Below, one piece after another: positions 36,346 through 45,278 of a DNA stretch of 64,000 bases. The notes under the pieces were generated by a model. That model was not told where the DNA came from and did no database searches. It was given only the letters and a program-made list of their open reading frames with translations. The translations under genes and the position numbers were made by a program. Position 1 is the first letter of the stretch. Each line of letters opens with the position of its first letter. The stretch covers positions 276,236-340,235 of the forward strand of contig OY282420.1 in the NCBI GenBank assembly GCA_958295955.1, read 5' to 3'. The stretch comes from an uncultured Bryobacterales bacterium (GTDB lineage: Bacteria > Acidobacteriota > Terriglobia > Bryobacterales > UBA6623).

Positions 36346-36723
36346 GTGCCCAGAGTCAAGCGCGGCAATCATCGCCGCAAAAAGAGGAAACGCATCCTTC
36401 AAAAAGCCAAAGGCTTTTACCAAGGCAAGAGCAAGCTTTACCGCTATGCCAAGGAGGCGGTGGACCGGGCCGAAAAATTCGCTTACATCGGCCGCAAGCT
36501 GAAGAAACGCGACTTCCGCGCCCTGTGGATCGCCCGTATCAGCGCGGGCGCCCGCGCTAGCGGCCTCAACTACAGCCGTTTCATCAACGGTTTGCATCTT
36601 GCCGGAGTCGACTTGAATCGCAAGATGCTGTCAGAAATGGCGGTTCGCGACCCGCAGGGCTTCCGGCAACTGGCCGAAACGGCCAAAGCCGCGCTCGAGC
36701 AGGAACCGGCCGCGGCAGCCTGA
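36346..36723 (+). CDS. rplT: 50S ribosomal protein L20
   Basis: This 125-aa protein, [20 protein letters not shown], has [20 protein letters not shown], the L20 signature, and [20 protein letters not shown]. The start is GTG at 36346 after a strong Shine-Dalgarno AAAAGGAGG. L20 helps early assembly of the large subunit and in many bacteria also represses its own operon. The C-terminal tail is extended by an Ala/Glu-rich stretch. Confidence 0.97.
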   Translation: MPRVKRGNHRRKKRKRILQKAKGFYQGKSKLYRYAKEAVDRAEKFAYIGRKLKKRDFRALWIARISAGARASGLNYSRFINGLHLAGVDLNRKMLSEMAVRDPQGFRQLAETAKAALEQEPAAAA

Positions 36724-36744
36724 GACCGTCCCGTAACGGCCGCC

Positions 36745-37821
36745 ATGGCGATTGACGAAAAGGCCGCGCGCCCTTTGGGCGATCTTCTGCAAGCCGGCGA
36801 CTCCGTAGAGCAGCTTTACGAAGAGGTGCGCGCGGCGTTCGAGGCCGAGCGCGGCGCGGCCGCTTCGGCGGATCAGGTCCGCACGCTGCGCGACCGCTGG
36901 CTGGGGCGCAAGAACGGCCTGCTCACCGCGCTCAACGACAACTGGCTGAAGAGCGTTCCGCGTGAATACAAGCCGGCCGTCGGCAAGCTGCAGAACCGAA
37001 CGAAGAAGGCTGTCGAAGCGGCCGTCAAGGCCGCTGAGGCAAGCGCGCGGGCCGGCGCGGCGAAGAAAGATTTGCTGGACGTGACGCTGCCGGGGCCGGC
37101 GCGGTCGATCGGCGCGCGCCATCCGGTGCGGCTGGTGCTGGAGGAAACCATCGACATCTTCAAGGGGCTCGGCTATTCGTGCGCCGAAGGGCCGGAGATC
37201 GAAACGTTCTTCTACAATTTCGAGGCCCTGAACTTCCCCCCCGATCACCCCGCGGTGGACGAGATGGACACGTTGTTCCTCGAAGACCGCGTGCTGCTGC
37301 GGACGCACACTTCGCCGAATCAGATCCGCATCATGGAGTCGCGGACGCCGCCGTTGCGGTACGTCGTTTACGGCAAGGTCTATCGCAACGACACGCCGGA
37401 TGCGACCCATAGTCCGATGTTCCATCAACTCGAGTTGTTCGCGGTTGACACGAACATCACCTTCGGCGACCTCAAGGGCACTCTCGATTACTTTCTCAAG
37501 CGGTTTTTCGGGGAACGCACCCGAACGCGCTTCAGGCCGAGCTATTTCCCGTTCACCGAGCCCAGCGCCGAAGTCGATATCGACTGCCCGTTCTGCAGCG
37601 GCCCGGGCTGCCGCATCTGCAAGCAGACCGGCTTCATCGAAGTGCTGGGGTGCGGCATGATCGACCCCAACGTGCTGCGAGCCGCGAAACTGGACCCCGA
37701 GACGCACCAGGGCTTCGCCGCCGGCTTCGGCCTCGACCGCTTCGCAATGTTGAAATACGACATCGACGACATCCCGCTCATGTTCCAGGGCGACGCGCGC
37801 TTTCTGAGGCAGTTCCGCTAA
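36745..37821 (+). CDS. pheS: phenylalanine--tRNA ligase alpha subunit
   Basis: This 358-aa protein has the N-terminal coiled coil (RTLRDRWLGRKNGLLTALND). The class II catalytic core follows: HPVRLVLEETIDIFKGLGYS, GPEIETFFYNFEALNFPPDH, LLRTHTSPNQIRIM (motif 2 region), GKVYRNDTPDATHSPMFHQL, and motif 3 GFAAGFGLDRFAMLKY. It charges tRNA-Phe as an alpha2beta2 complex with PheT. The stop TAA overlaps the pheT ATG (37819-37823), which couples translation of the two subunits. Length and motifs are normal. Confidence 0.97.
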   Translation: MAIDEKAARPLGDLLQAGDSVEQLYEEVRAAFEAERGAAASADQVRTLRDRWLGRKNGLLTALNDNWLKSVPREYKPAVGKLQNRTKKAVEAAVKAAEASARAGAAKKDLLDVTLPGPARSIGARHPVRLVLEETIDIFKGLGYSCAEGPEIETFFYNFEALNFPPDHPAVDEMDTLFLEDRVLLRTHTSPNQIRIMESRTPPLRYVVYGKVYRNDTPDATHSPMFHQLELFAVDTNITFGDLKGTLDYFLKRFFGERTRTRFRPSYFPFTEPSAEVDIDCPFCSGPGCRICKQTGFIEVLGCGMIDPNVLRAAKLDPETHQGFAAGFGLDRFAMLKYDIDDIPLMFQGDARFLRQFR

Positions 37822-39890
37822 TGCGCGCCGTTTTGAGTTGGCTGCGGGAGTACGTGGAGATTCGAGAATCGCCAAAAGACTTGGCGCATGCGCTTACGAT
37901 GGCCGGCATCGCCGTCGACGCCGTTGAGCAGCACGACGGCGAGACGGTATTCGATCTCGACATCACGAGCAACCGTCCCGACGCAATGAATCATTTCGGC
38001 ATCGCCCGCGAGATTGCCGCCATTTACGGCCGCAAGTTGCGGGCGCCGAAGATCGAGTTGACGGAAAGCGCCGCGCCTGCCGATGCGGCGGCGTCAGTGG
38101 AAATCGTCCACAGCGGCCTTTGTCCGCGGTACGTCGGCCGCGTCCTGAAAAACATCGCCATCGCGCCCTCACCCGACTGGATGCGCCGCCGGCTGGAACT
38201 CTGCGGGGTCCGTTCCATCAATAACATCGCCGACCTGACGAACTACGTTCTGCTGGAAATCGGGCAGCCGACCCACGCCTTCGATCTCGACAAGCTGGCG
38301 GAAAACAGAATCGTCGTGCGCCGCGCCCTGGCGGGCGAGAAGCTGGTCACGCTCGACGGCGAAGAACGGGAGCTCTCGCCCGACCATCTGGCCATCTGCG
38401 ACGCATCCGTTCCCGTTGCGCTGGCGGGGATCATGGGCGGCGCGGACACGGAAATCGGCGCGGACACCACGAATGTCCTGATCGAGGCGGCCTGGTTCCA
38501 ACCCGCGGCGATCCGCAATACCGCGCGCAAGTTCAAGATGCGCACCGAGGCGTCGCATCGCTTCGAACGCGGCGCGGATTGGAACGCCGCGCCCCGGGCG
38601 GCGGACCGCATCGCCGGCCTGCTCGATCAGGTAGGCGGCGGAGAAGTCCTGCGCGGGCGTATCGACTGCTTCCCCGCCCCGCCCGTTCGGCCGACGATCC
38701 GCTTACGGCGCGCGAGCATCGAGAGGCATCTCGGCATGGCCCTTGCCGATACCGAGGTCACCGCCATTCTCGACGCCTTGGGATTCGCTCCGCAGCCCGC
38801 CGAAGAGGGCTGGACGATCGACGCTCCCAGCAGGCGCCTGGACGTCGCGCGTGAAATCGACCTGCTCGAAGAGATCGCGCGCATCCACGGTTTCGAGCGT
38901 TTCCCCTCGACGCTGCCTCCGGTCGGCGCCGCCCCGGCGCCGCCGCCGTTTGAGAAAGAAGAAGCGCGCGTGCGCGCGATCGTCCAATCGCTCGGCTACG
39001 ACGAAACGATCGGATACTCGTTCATTTCTTCCGGCGAAGCCGCCCGATTCGGCAGCGGCGGCGCCGTTCCGCTGCGCAACCCGTTGTCCGAATCGTGGGA
39101 CGTGATGCGCAACAGCGCCGCGCCCACGATGCTGCGCGCCCTGGAGTGGAACATCAACCGCGGCGAGCCCTCGGTCAAGCTGGCGGAATTCGGCCGGCTG
39201 TACGAAAAAGTCGACGGCGAGTACCACGAGTCGAAAATCCTTACTCTGGGGGTCTGCGGACAGGCAAGGCCGGATACGCTCGACGAGGCCGGGCGCGGCT
39301 ACGGCTTCCCGGATTTCAAAGCCGACGTGGAAACCGTGCTGAAGCCCTTCGACGCGGCCCGGCTCGATTTCGAAGCCAGGGGGTTGCCCTCTTACTACCG
39401 GGAAGGTCATGCCGCCGCCGTGCTCAGCGACGGGGTTGCGACGGCCTTCCTGGGCGAACTGGACCCGGCAGCAGCCGCCGCGCGCAAGATCAAGCGCCGC
39501 GTGTTCCTGGCGGAGATATTTCTCGATCTGCTCTACCGCGCCGGACTGCGCGCGCCGCGGCACCGCGCCCTGCCGAAGGTTTCCGCCGTGTCCCGCGACT
39601 TCTCGCTGATGGTGCCCGAGGGCGTGCTCTTCAGCGAAATCAGCCGGGCCGTCGGACCGATGCCCTACCTCGCCCAGCTTCAGCCGATCGAGATTTTTCG
39701 GGGCGAGAACGTTCCCGACGGGAAATACAGCCTGCTGCTGAGAGCTTCGTGGCAAAAGCTCGAAGAGAGCTTGACCGACGAACAGGTGAACGCCTTCGCC
39801 GAGCAGGTGCGGGCATGCCTGGAAAAGAAGCTGGGCATCGTCCGGCGCGACTTGGCCGGCGGTTCCGACGCCAAGGCCGCGGCGGATTAA
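37821..39890 (+). CDS. pheT: phenylalanine--tRNA ligase beta subunit, short form
   Basis: This 689-aa protein begins MRAVLSWLREYVEIRESPKD and has GETVFDLDITSNRPDAMNHF, the B1/B5 region (RIVVRRALAGEKLVTLDGEE), TEASHRFERGADWNAAPRAA, a core (RNPLSESWDVMRNSAAPTML) and the C-terminal anticodon-binding fold (SRDFSLMVPEGVLFSEISRA). It is about 100 residues shorter than E. coli PheT. The usual EMAP/OB tRNA-binding domain between the first helix and the SNRPD block is missing: residue ~38 passes straight to DLDITSNRPD. The start at 37821 overlaps the pheS stop. The gene ends 4 bp inside the convergent glycosyltransferase gene. Confidence 0.95.
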   Translation: MRAVLSWLREYVEIRESPKDLAHALTMAGIAVDAVEQHDGETVFDLDITSNRPDAMNHFGIAREIAAIYGRKLRAPKIELTESAAPADAAASVEIVHSGLCPRYVGRVLKNIAIAPSPDWMRRRLELCGVRSINNIADLTNYVLLEIGQPTHAFDLDKLAENRIVVRRALAGEKLVTLDGEERELSPDHLAICDASVPVALAGIMGGADTEIGADTTNVLIEAAWFQPAAIRNTARKFKMRTEASHRFERGADWNAAPRAADRIAGLLDQVGGGEVLRGRIDCFPAPPVRPTIRLRRASIERHLGMALADTEVTAILDALGFAPQPAEEGWTIDAPSRRLDVAREIDLLEEIARIHGFERFPSTLPPVGAAPAPPPFEKEEARVRAIVQSLGYDETIGYSFISSGEAARFGSGGAVPLRNPLSESWDVMRNSAAPTMLRALEWNINRGEPSVKLAEFGRLYEKVDGEYHESKILTLGVCGQARPDTLDEAGRGYGFPDFKADVETVLKPFDAARLDFEARGLPSYYREGHAAAVLSDGVATAFLGELDPAAAAARKIKRRVFLAEIFLDLLYRAGLRAPRHRALPKVSAVSRDFSLMVPEGVLFSEISRAVGPMPYLAQLQPIEIFRGENVPDGKYSLLLRASWQKLEESLTDEQVNAFAEQVRACLEKKLGIVRRDLAGGSDAKAAAD

Positions 39891-41599
39891 TCGCCGCCCC
39901 GCGCTTTTCTGAAAGCGGCGTACGTGCGCTCCCGCGGCGTGGAGTTGCGGTCCCAGAAGCTCCGGCGGCGGGTATAGGCATAGTCCCAAACCTTCTCGTA
40001 GCTCGCATCGAGCGTTTTCGCCGGGGCTTCGTGGGGGTCCCATACGATGAAGACATCCGGGCTGCGCCAGTCGTCGAACTGATCGTCGGGAATCAGCCCG
40101 CGAAACTTGGCGTTGTGAGCAACGTCAACGTCCAGCAAATTCACCCAGCGGCGGTCGGGAAAATAGAAGTTCGCGGTCATGCCCTTGACGTTGCGGTAAT
40201 AGGCGACCCGCTCCCCCGGCGCGGTGTGCGCGGCCATGAAGTCCAGCATGGGCGCAACGTTATCGGCGTTCTTGAGGAATTGCCGGGGAACGACCTCTTC
40301 CGTGCCGCCGCCGGCCCAATCGAGATTCGGCCATAAAGCGGCGCCGGCGAGACAAGCGGCGGCCCAACCGCGCTTTTTGGCGCGCGCCAATCCGGCGGCC
40401 GCCAGACAGACCAGGACGATCGCCGCGGGGCACGCCTGATAATAGTGGCGCGTCGACGTCGTGCGCTGCATGACCGCGATGGTAAACAGCGGCGAAACGA
40501 CAACGATCAGACCGGCCAGCAAGGCCATGTTCGCCAGGATGCCGGGCTTTTCCAGCCGCGTCCGGAAATAGAGCAGCGCCGCGGGAGCCGACAGGCAAAG
40601 CAGCCCGAACAGCACGAACGCGGGGTCGGAGGCGGCCCGCAGAGCGCGGTAATCGACTACAAACCCCAGGAAAGGGATCGCGCAGGCGAGCATGCCCAGC
40701 GCGGCGCCGGTTTTCGATTGCAGCCGGGCATAGCGGCGGCTCAGGAACACGGCCGCCGGGATCAGGAACGTGAAAGGGACCCAGCGCCACAACTCACGCC
40801 CGCGCGAGACGGCGGCGTAGCGGTAGTCCGCCCAGAACGAACCGCTCTTGCCGGGGCTCCAGCCGCTCAGCATCTCGGAATGGAGCAACCAGAACTCGAT
40901 GCCGAAAACGACCGCCAGCAACGCCGACAACCCGCAAAGCCGCAGAAATGTCCGCCGGTCGATAATCAGGAAAAACAGGCCGAGCGCCAGCCACGTTGCG
41001 GCGAAGCTGACGTAATTCGACGCGTAGAGCAGACAGCCGGCCGCCCCGAGCTGCGCGTAGAACGCCGGACGCCGCCCAAGATCCGGGTTCTGCAGATAAC
41101 GCGCCGCCGACAGCAACAGCAGGACGGCCGCCAGCACGACCAGAATGTAGTACCGGCCTTGCCGCGCCGCGTGCAGGAAATAGATCGACAGGGCGCCCGA
41201 CAACGGCATGCTCAGCGGCCATAGTCCCGGGCCGAACAACTCCACGCCCAGCCGATACAGCAAGAAAAGCGCGAGCGCCCCGATGAGCGCAAACGGCAAC
41301 CGCGCGGTGAGCGTACTCACGCCAAGGAGCTTGAACCCCAGCGCCGAGACATAGAACTGCAAATAGCTCTGCATCGCCGGCAGCAGGTCGGAATTGACGT
41401 CGTGGCCGTCGTCGTCCTGTACGAGAAGTTGCCCTTTCTCGCGGTCATGGACGTAAGGAAGCCAACTGCCGCTCTGCGCCATCAGGCGGCCCCACACCGC
41501 GGTGGTCGCTTCGTCGCGCCAGATCGGTACGCCGTCGAGCCGCCAGAACAGCATGAACGCACACAGGGCTGCGATGAAAATGGCGAGCGGGCGCTGCAT
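39887..41599 (-). CDS. GT39/ArnT-like membrane glycosyltransferase
   Basis: This 570-aa protein has many membrane spans. An N-terminal span is followed by the first-loop acidic motif LDGVPIWRDEATTAVWGRLM, where the D-E pair matches the catalytic Asp/Glu of GT-C enzymes. Further on are VSTLTARLPFALIGALALFL and FLHAARQGRYYILVVLAAVL, about ten spans, and a soluble C-terminal part. Such enzymes move a sugar from a polyprenyl-phosphate donor to a protein or lipid on the outer face of the inner membrane. Donor and acceptor cannot be told. It is convergent with pheT. Confidence 0.83.
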   Translation of the reverse strand: MQRPLAIFIAALCAFMLFWRLDGVPIWRDEATTAVWGRLMAQSGSWLPYVHDREKGQLLVQDDDGHDVNSDLLPAMQSYLQFYVSALGFKLLGVSTLTARLPFALIGALALFLLYRLGVELFGPGLWPLSMPLSGALSIYFLHAARQGRYYILVVLAAVLLLLSAARYLQNPDLGRRPAFYAQLGAAGCLLYASNYVSFAATWLALGLFFLIIDRRTFLRLCGLSALLAVVFGIEFWLLHSEMLSGWSPGKSGSFWADYRYAAVSRGRELWRWVPFTFLIPAAVFLSRRYARLQSKTGAALGMLACAIPFLGFVVDYRALRAASDPAFVLFGLLCLSAPAALLYFRTRLEKPGILANMALLAGLIVVVSPLFTIAVMQRTTSTRHYYQACPAAIVLVCLAAAGLARAKKRGWAAACLAGAALWPNLDWAGGGTEEVVPRQFLKNADNVAPMLDFMAAHTAPGERVAYYRNVKGMTANFYFPDRRWVNLLDVDVAHNAKFRGLIPDDQFDDWRSPDVFIVWDPHEAPAKTLDASYEKVWDYAYTRRRSFWDRNSTPRERTYAAFRKARGGD

Positions 41600-41717
41600 C
41601 GGAGCGAACCGTCGATTTTAGCGCGGGGAGCGCCGCATGGACAGGCGCACCGCCGCCCGGCATGCCGGCATGGTGTATCCTGTCTTCGATTCCACTACAA
41701 ATGGAAACGGAGGAACC

Positions 41718-42785
41718 ATGAGAATGCGAACGCTTTTACTGTTGACCCTGCTCGCCGCCGCAACTGCCGCGGCGCAATCGAAGAAGGTCGTCGTGATGGG
41801 CATGAGCGAGGCGCAGGTCGAGGAGTTGCGCAAAACCAAGCCGGCGAACGTCAAGATCGTGCGCATCGAGAACCCCCGAACCAGCACGGATGTCGTCGCC
41901 ATCGTCGCCGATTCGCCGGACGGATCCTCGCGGGCATCGAAGCTGATGCAGGAAACGGCCGATGCGGACGCCATCATCGGCGCGCCGTCGCGCGAAGTGC
42001 TGGCGGCGGCCAAGAATCTCAAGTGGCTGCAAATCACCAGCGCCGGGGTCTTCCCTTATCTCCACCCCGAAATCGTCGATAGCGATATCGTGATGACCAA
42101 TGCGAAAACGCTCTCTTCGGCGGCGATCGCCGACCACGGCTTCGGCATGTTGCTGGCGCTCACCCGCAAGCTCAACCACTTCATCGCCGTCCGCCCCAAT
42201 GAAGAGTGGCAGCGGGGAAACTTCAACCTGGAAGAGCTCGAAGGCAAGACGGCGCTGATTATCGGCACGGGCGGCATCGGCTCGCACGTCGCGCGCCGTG
42301 CCAAGGCTTTCGGCATGAGCACCATCGGCGTCGACCCGAAAGAGTTTCCGCCGCGGCAGAGCTTCGACCGCATGGTTTACCCTGACCGGCTCGACGATGT
42401 CGTCCCCGAGGCCGACGTGGTCTTCCTTTGCGTGCCGCATACCAAGGAAAGCGAAGGCATGTTCGGCGCCGGCCGGTTCGAGAAGCTGAAACGCGGCAGC
42501 TATTTCATCGCCCTTTCGCGGGGCAAGATATACAGCCAAGCGGGACTGATCAAGGCGCTCGACAGCAAACGTCTCGCCGGCGCCGGAGTCGATGTGACCG
42601 ACCCGGAACCGCTGCCCAAAGGCAATCCCCTCTGGAAGTTCGACAACATCGTCATCACGCCGCACGTCGCCACCCAAGGCAACCTCGGCACGCCGCTGCG
42701 CATCGAGTTGTATAAGGACAACATCGCCCGTTTCGCCGCCGGCGAGCCACTGCGCAACGTCGTGGACAAGCAAAAAGGCTACTGA
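41718..42785 (+). CDS. D-2-hydroxyacid dehydrogenase with signal peptide
   Basis: This 355-aa protein has the D-isomer 2-hydroxyacid dehydrogenase fold. The NAD-binding motif is ALIIGTGGIGSHVARRAKAF. The catalytic Arg (ALSRGKI), Glu (DVTDPEPLP) and His (ITPHVATQ) are all present, so an active enzyme is expected. Unusually, the ATG at 41718 is followed by a clean cleavable signal (MRMRTLLLLTLLAAATAAAQ), and a good Shine-Dalgarno (GGAGG, 5 nt away) supports this start. Export of an NAD-dependent enzyme is odd; it may travel by Sec unfolded or use another cofactor. The gene is alone on its strand. Confidence 0.87.
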   Translation: MRMRTLLLLTLLAAATAAAQSKKVVVMGMSEAQVEELRKTKPANVKIVRIENPRTSTDVVAIVADSPDGSSRASKLMQETADADAIIGAPSREVLAAAKNLKWLQITSAGVFPYLHPEIVDSDIVMTNAKTLSSAAIADHGFGMLLALTRKLNHFIAVRPNEEWQRGNFNLEELEGKTALIIGTGGIGSHVARRAKAFGMSTIGVDPKEFPPRQSFDRMVYPDRLDDVVPEADVVFLCVPHTKESEGMFGAGRFEKLKRGSYFIALSRGKIYSQAGLIKALDSKRLAGAGVDVTDPEPLPKGNPLWKFDNIVITPHVATQGNLGTPLRIELYKDNIARFAAGEPLRNVVDKQKGY

Positions 42786-42893
42786 GCGGACGCCGGGTTT
42801 GCGGCACGGCGCGGCCACTTGAATTGCGACGCCGCGCCACTGAAATTGAGACAACCGCAGCGGCGCCCGCGTACGGCGGCGCGTGAAGATTCG

Positions 42894-43832
42894 CTACCCC
42901 TTGGGGTCGAGATTGCTCCCGATCTCGTCCTCGCCAACCGCGGCCGAAGCGATGCCGCCGGCCGGAATCTCCACCCCGGCCAGCCAGCAAATCGCGTTCA
43001 GGACGGCCTTGCGGTATTCGTCGTTGCGCCAGTTTTCATGAAAGTGCCCGCCGGTGAACCCGAACCCGCGCCCGGCCCTCATCGAATCGGCGCCGGCGCG
43101 CTCGACCGCCCACAGCGTCGCTTCCTTGCGCCCCTTGGCGGCTTGAATGTGCGCATAGGGACCCTTGGGATGGACGTAAGGGCCGTCGCGCGTCTCATCG
43201 CTCGGCTTCGCTACCAGGATCGGCGTGAACTTCATGCCGTTGACCTCCTTCGGCCCCTCGGCGTCGAAACCTTCTCGGAAGCGGATGTTGAAATACCACT
43301 CGTCCCTGGCGGAAAACGGCTTGACGCCGCGGGCGGCGGGGTGATCGGGAAAACTCTCGTATTCCGCCGTCCATATCGGATTGCACGACCACTCGTGCTC
43401 GTAATAACCGCCGAGCCACGCGCTGAATTCCGCGCCCGCGTCGTCTTTCAAAACTTCGACTCCGTAGTGCATGCAGCCCAGCCCGACGCCGCGCGCCGCC
43501 AGCTTGCCGAGCGTCGTCAAGCGGTTGCCCTGGACGGCGGGGTGGTTGCGTCCGCCGTCGGCGTAGATGACTACCGCGTCGGCATCGTCGAACGTTGCTT
43601 CGTCCGGCGCCCAACCCATATCGTGCCGCTCGACGATCAGGCCGGGAACCGCCCGCAGGCGCTTTTCCAAAATAATCGAGCCGGCGCGGAACTCGTGCAT
43701 CCCCGGCGGGTGGCTCGGCGCCCCGGCAAGCAGAACGATTTTGCGGGAACGGCCGGCAGCCGCATACGCCGGCGCGGCGGCGCTCCCACCGGCGCCCGCC
43801 AGCATGAGACGTAGAAATTGCGCACGGTTCAT
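42894..43832 (-). CDS. exported ThuA-like glutamine-amidotransferase-fold protein
   Basis: This 312-aa protein has an export signal (MNRAQFLRLMLAGAGGSAAA). A ThuA domain follows: KIVLLAGAPSHPPGMHEFRA, ADAVVIYADGGRNH, GVGLGCMHYGVEVL (nucleophile-elbow region with Cys), GYYEHEWSCNPIW, EWYFNIRF, and a conserved His near the end (GFGFTGGHFHENWRND). ThuA-like proteins are tied to use of trehalose and 3-keto sugars and are frequent beside DUF1080 and sugar isomerase genes. The exact reaction is not known. It is divergent from the next gene by 96 bp. Confidence 0.88.
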   Translation of the reverse strand: MNRAQFLRLMLAGAGGSAAAPAYAAAGRSRKIVLLAGAPSHPPGMHEFRAGSIILEKRLRAVPGLIVERHDMGWAPDEATFDDADAVVIYADGGRNHPAVQGNRLTTLGKLAARGVGLGCMHYGVEVLKDDAGAEFSAWLGGYYEHEWSCNPIWTAEYESFPDHPAARGVKPFSARDEWYFNIRFREGFDAEGPKEVNGMKFTPILVAKPSDETRDGPYVHPKGPYAHIQAAKGRKEATLWAVERAGADSMRAGRGFGFTGGHFHENWRNDEYRKAVLNAICWLAGVEIPAGGIASAAVGEDEIGSNLDPKG

Positions 43833-43928
43833 GATGGAATCTTACCGTGAATCGCTTCGCCGTGCGATGCTTCTCGTCGAGAAGGCGTAACGCGGCGGCG
43901 GCGGAATTCGTCGGATCAAAACAGGCGT

Positions 43929-45278
43929 ATGCGCTTCCATGCCTTGCGAGCGGCCTGCCCGGCGGTGGCGTTCCTGCTGGGAACGGCGCCCGCCGTGCTC
44001 CCGGCCCAGACCGTCGGCCCGCTGAAGCGCCCCGCAAAGGCGCGCGCGGCGGACGTTTTCGTCGCCGGAGAGATCGTCTCCGTCGGCGCCGCCGCAATCC
44101 GCATCCGCAAGATCGGGGGAGCGCTGACAACGCTGCGCATCACCGACTCGACCGAGTACGCGCCCGGCGCCGAGAATTTGGAGCCGGGCCAATACATCCG
44201 CGTTCGCGCGGTTCGAGGCCCCGGCGGGCCGTTAACGGCCTTGACGATCCGGAGCGCGGACGTGGACCCCGCGGAAGCCGAACGCGCCGGCCGCAGCCGG
44301 GAGCGCGCCGCAGAGCAGACCCGCTCCTCCGCAAGGGGCAGCGGCGAGAAAACCGTGCCGCCCGCGGGCGGTCTCGACGACCCCGGCCCCCCGGTTCTGC
44401 GGCGAAGAGAACCCGGAGACCGCTCCCCCCTCGAACGGCGCAAGCCGACCCAAGCGGAGCAGCCGCCTCCCGATTTCGACTTTACGCCCCAGGCCGAGCA
44501 GTACGACGACCCCGTGCTGGCCAAAGCGGTCGCGGTCAATGCGGACGCTTCCAGGCTGCAAAAGAACTTCATCTGCCGCCAAGCAACCAGGCGTTTCGAG
44601 AGCCGCAACCTCGGCAAGAAATGGAAGGAACTCGACCTGATCGAAGCGGAAGTCCTCATCGTTCAAAACGAGGGACACTACCAGGAACTCAAGAAGAACG
44701 GCAAGGCGACCGCCGGGACAATGAAAGATCAAGGCGGAACCTGGTCCATCGGCGAGTACGGCGCGATGCTGTACAACCTGTTCGTACACGGCAACGCGGA
44801 GCGGGCCGAAAGAGCCGGCGGCGAACCCGACGAGTTCGGCATTCCCTACGCATACCGAATCGGACGCAAACAGTCCGATTGGACGCTTCACTTCACCAAC
44901 GGAACCTACGCCACCGCATACGACGGACGATTCTGGGTACGCCCCGAGTCCGGCAATGTCACAAAAAGCGAGATGACGGCCATCGATCTGCCCGCGGACT
45001 ACCCGTTGCGCACCGTCTTCGTCAGCGTCGATTACGGCACGGTCACGGTTGACGGACAGGATTACCGGCTACCCGTCAGCGCCGTGACGCAGAGTTGCAT
45101 CCGCCACTCCGCGCGCTGCAACCGGAACGACATCTTGTTTACCGACTACCGCCGATTCGCCGCCGAATCGTCGATTTATCAGACCGAATCCAAAATCGAG
45201 TTCGGCGGGGAGGCCGCTGCGGAGAGCGGCGACGGGGAAGCGCCGAGCCAAGCTACGCCCGGTGAGGAGTCACGCTGA
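43929..45278 (+). CDS. exported protein, acidobacterial-type, unknown function
   Basis: This 449-aa protein has a signal peptide (AACPAVAFLLGTAPAVLPAQ). A small OB-like segment (about 42-112, FVAGEIVSVGAAAIRIRKIG, LEPGQYIRVRAV) resembles DUF5666. A low-complexity Arg/Pro/Glu linker (about 115-190) follows. The C-terminal domain (about 200-430) holds NFICRQATRRFESRNLGKKW, FGIPYAYRIGRKQSDWTLHF and TDYRRFAAESSIYQTESKIE, and has three Cys in this part. It matches the kind of protein seen often in acidobacterial genomes but no function is known. The tail overlaps the convergent amidohydrolase gene by 9 bp. Confidence 0.72.
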   Translation: MRFHALRAACPAVAFLLGTAPAVLPAQTVGPLKRPAKARAADVFVAGEIVSVGAAAIRIRKIGGALTTLRITDSTEYAPGAENLEPGQYIRVRAVRGPGGPLTALTIRSADVDPAEAERAGRSRERAAEQTRSSARGSGEKTVPPAGGLDDPGPPVLRRREPGDRSPLERRKPTQAEQPPPDFDFTPQAEQYDDPVLAKAVAVNADASRLQKNFICRQATRRFESRNLGKKWKELDLIEAEVLIVQNEGHYQELKKNGKATAGTMKDQGGTWSIGEYGAMLYNLFVHGNAERAERAGGEPDEFGIPYAYRIGRKQSDWTLHFTNGTYATAYDGRFWVRPESGNVTKSEMTAIDLPADYPLRTVFVSVDYGTVTVDGQDYRLPVSAVTQSCIRHSARCNRNDILFTDYRRFAAESSIYQTESKIEFGGEAAAESGDGEAPSQATPGEESR

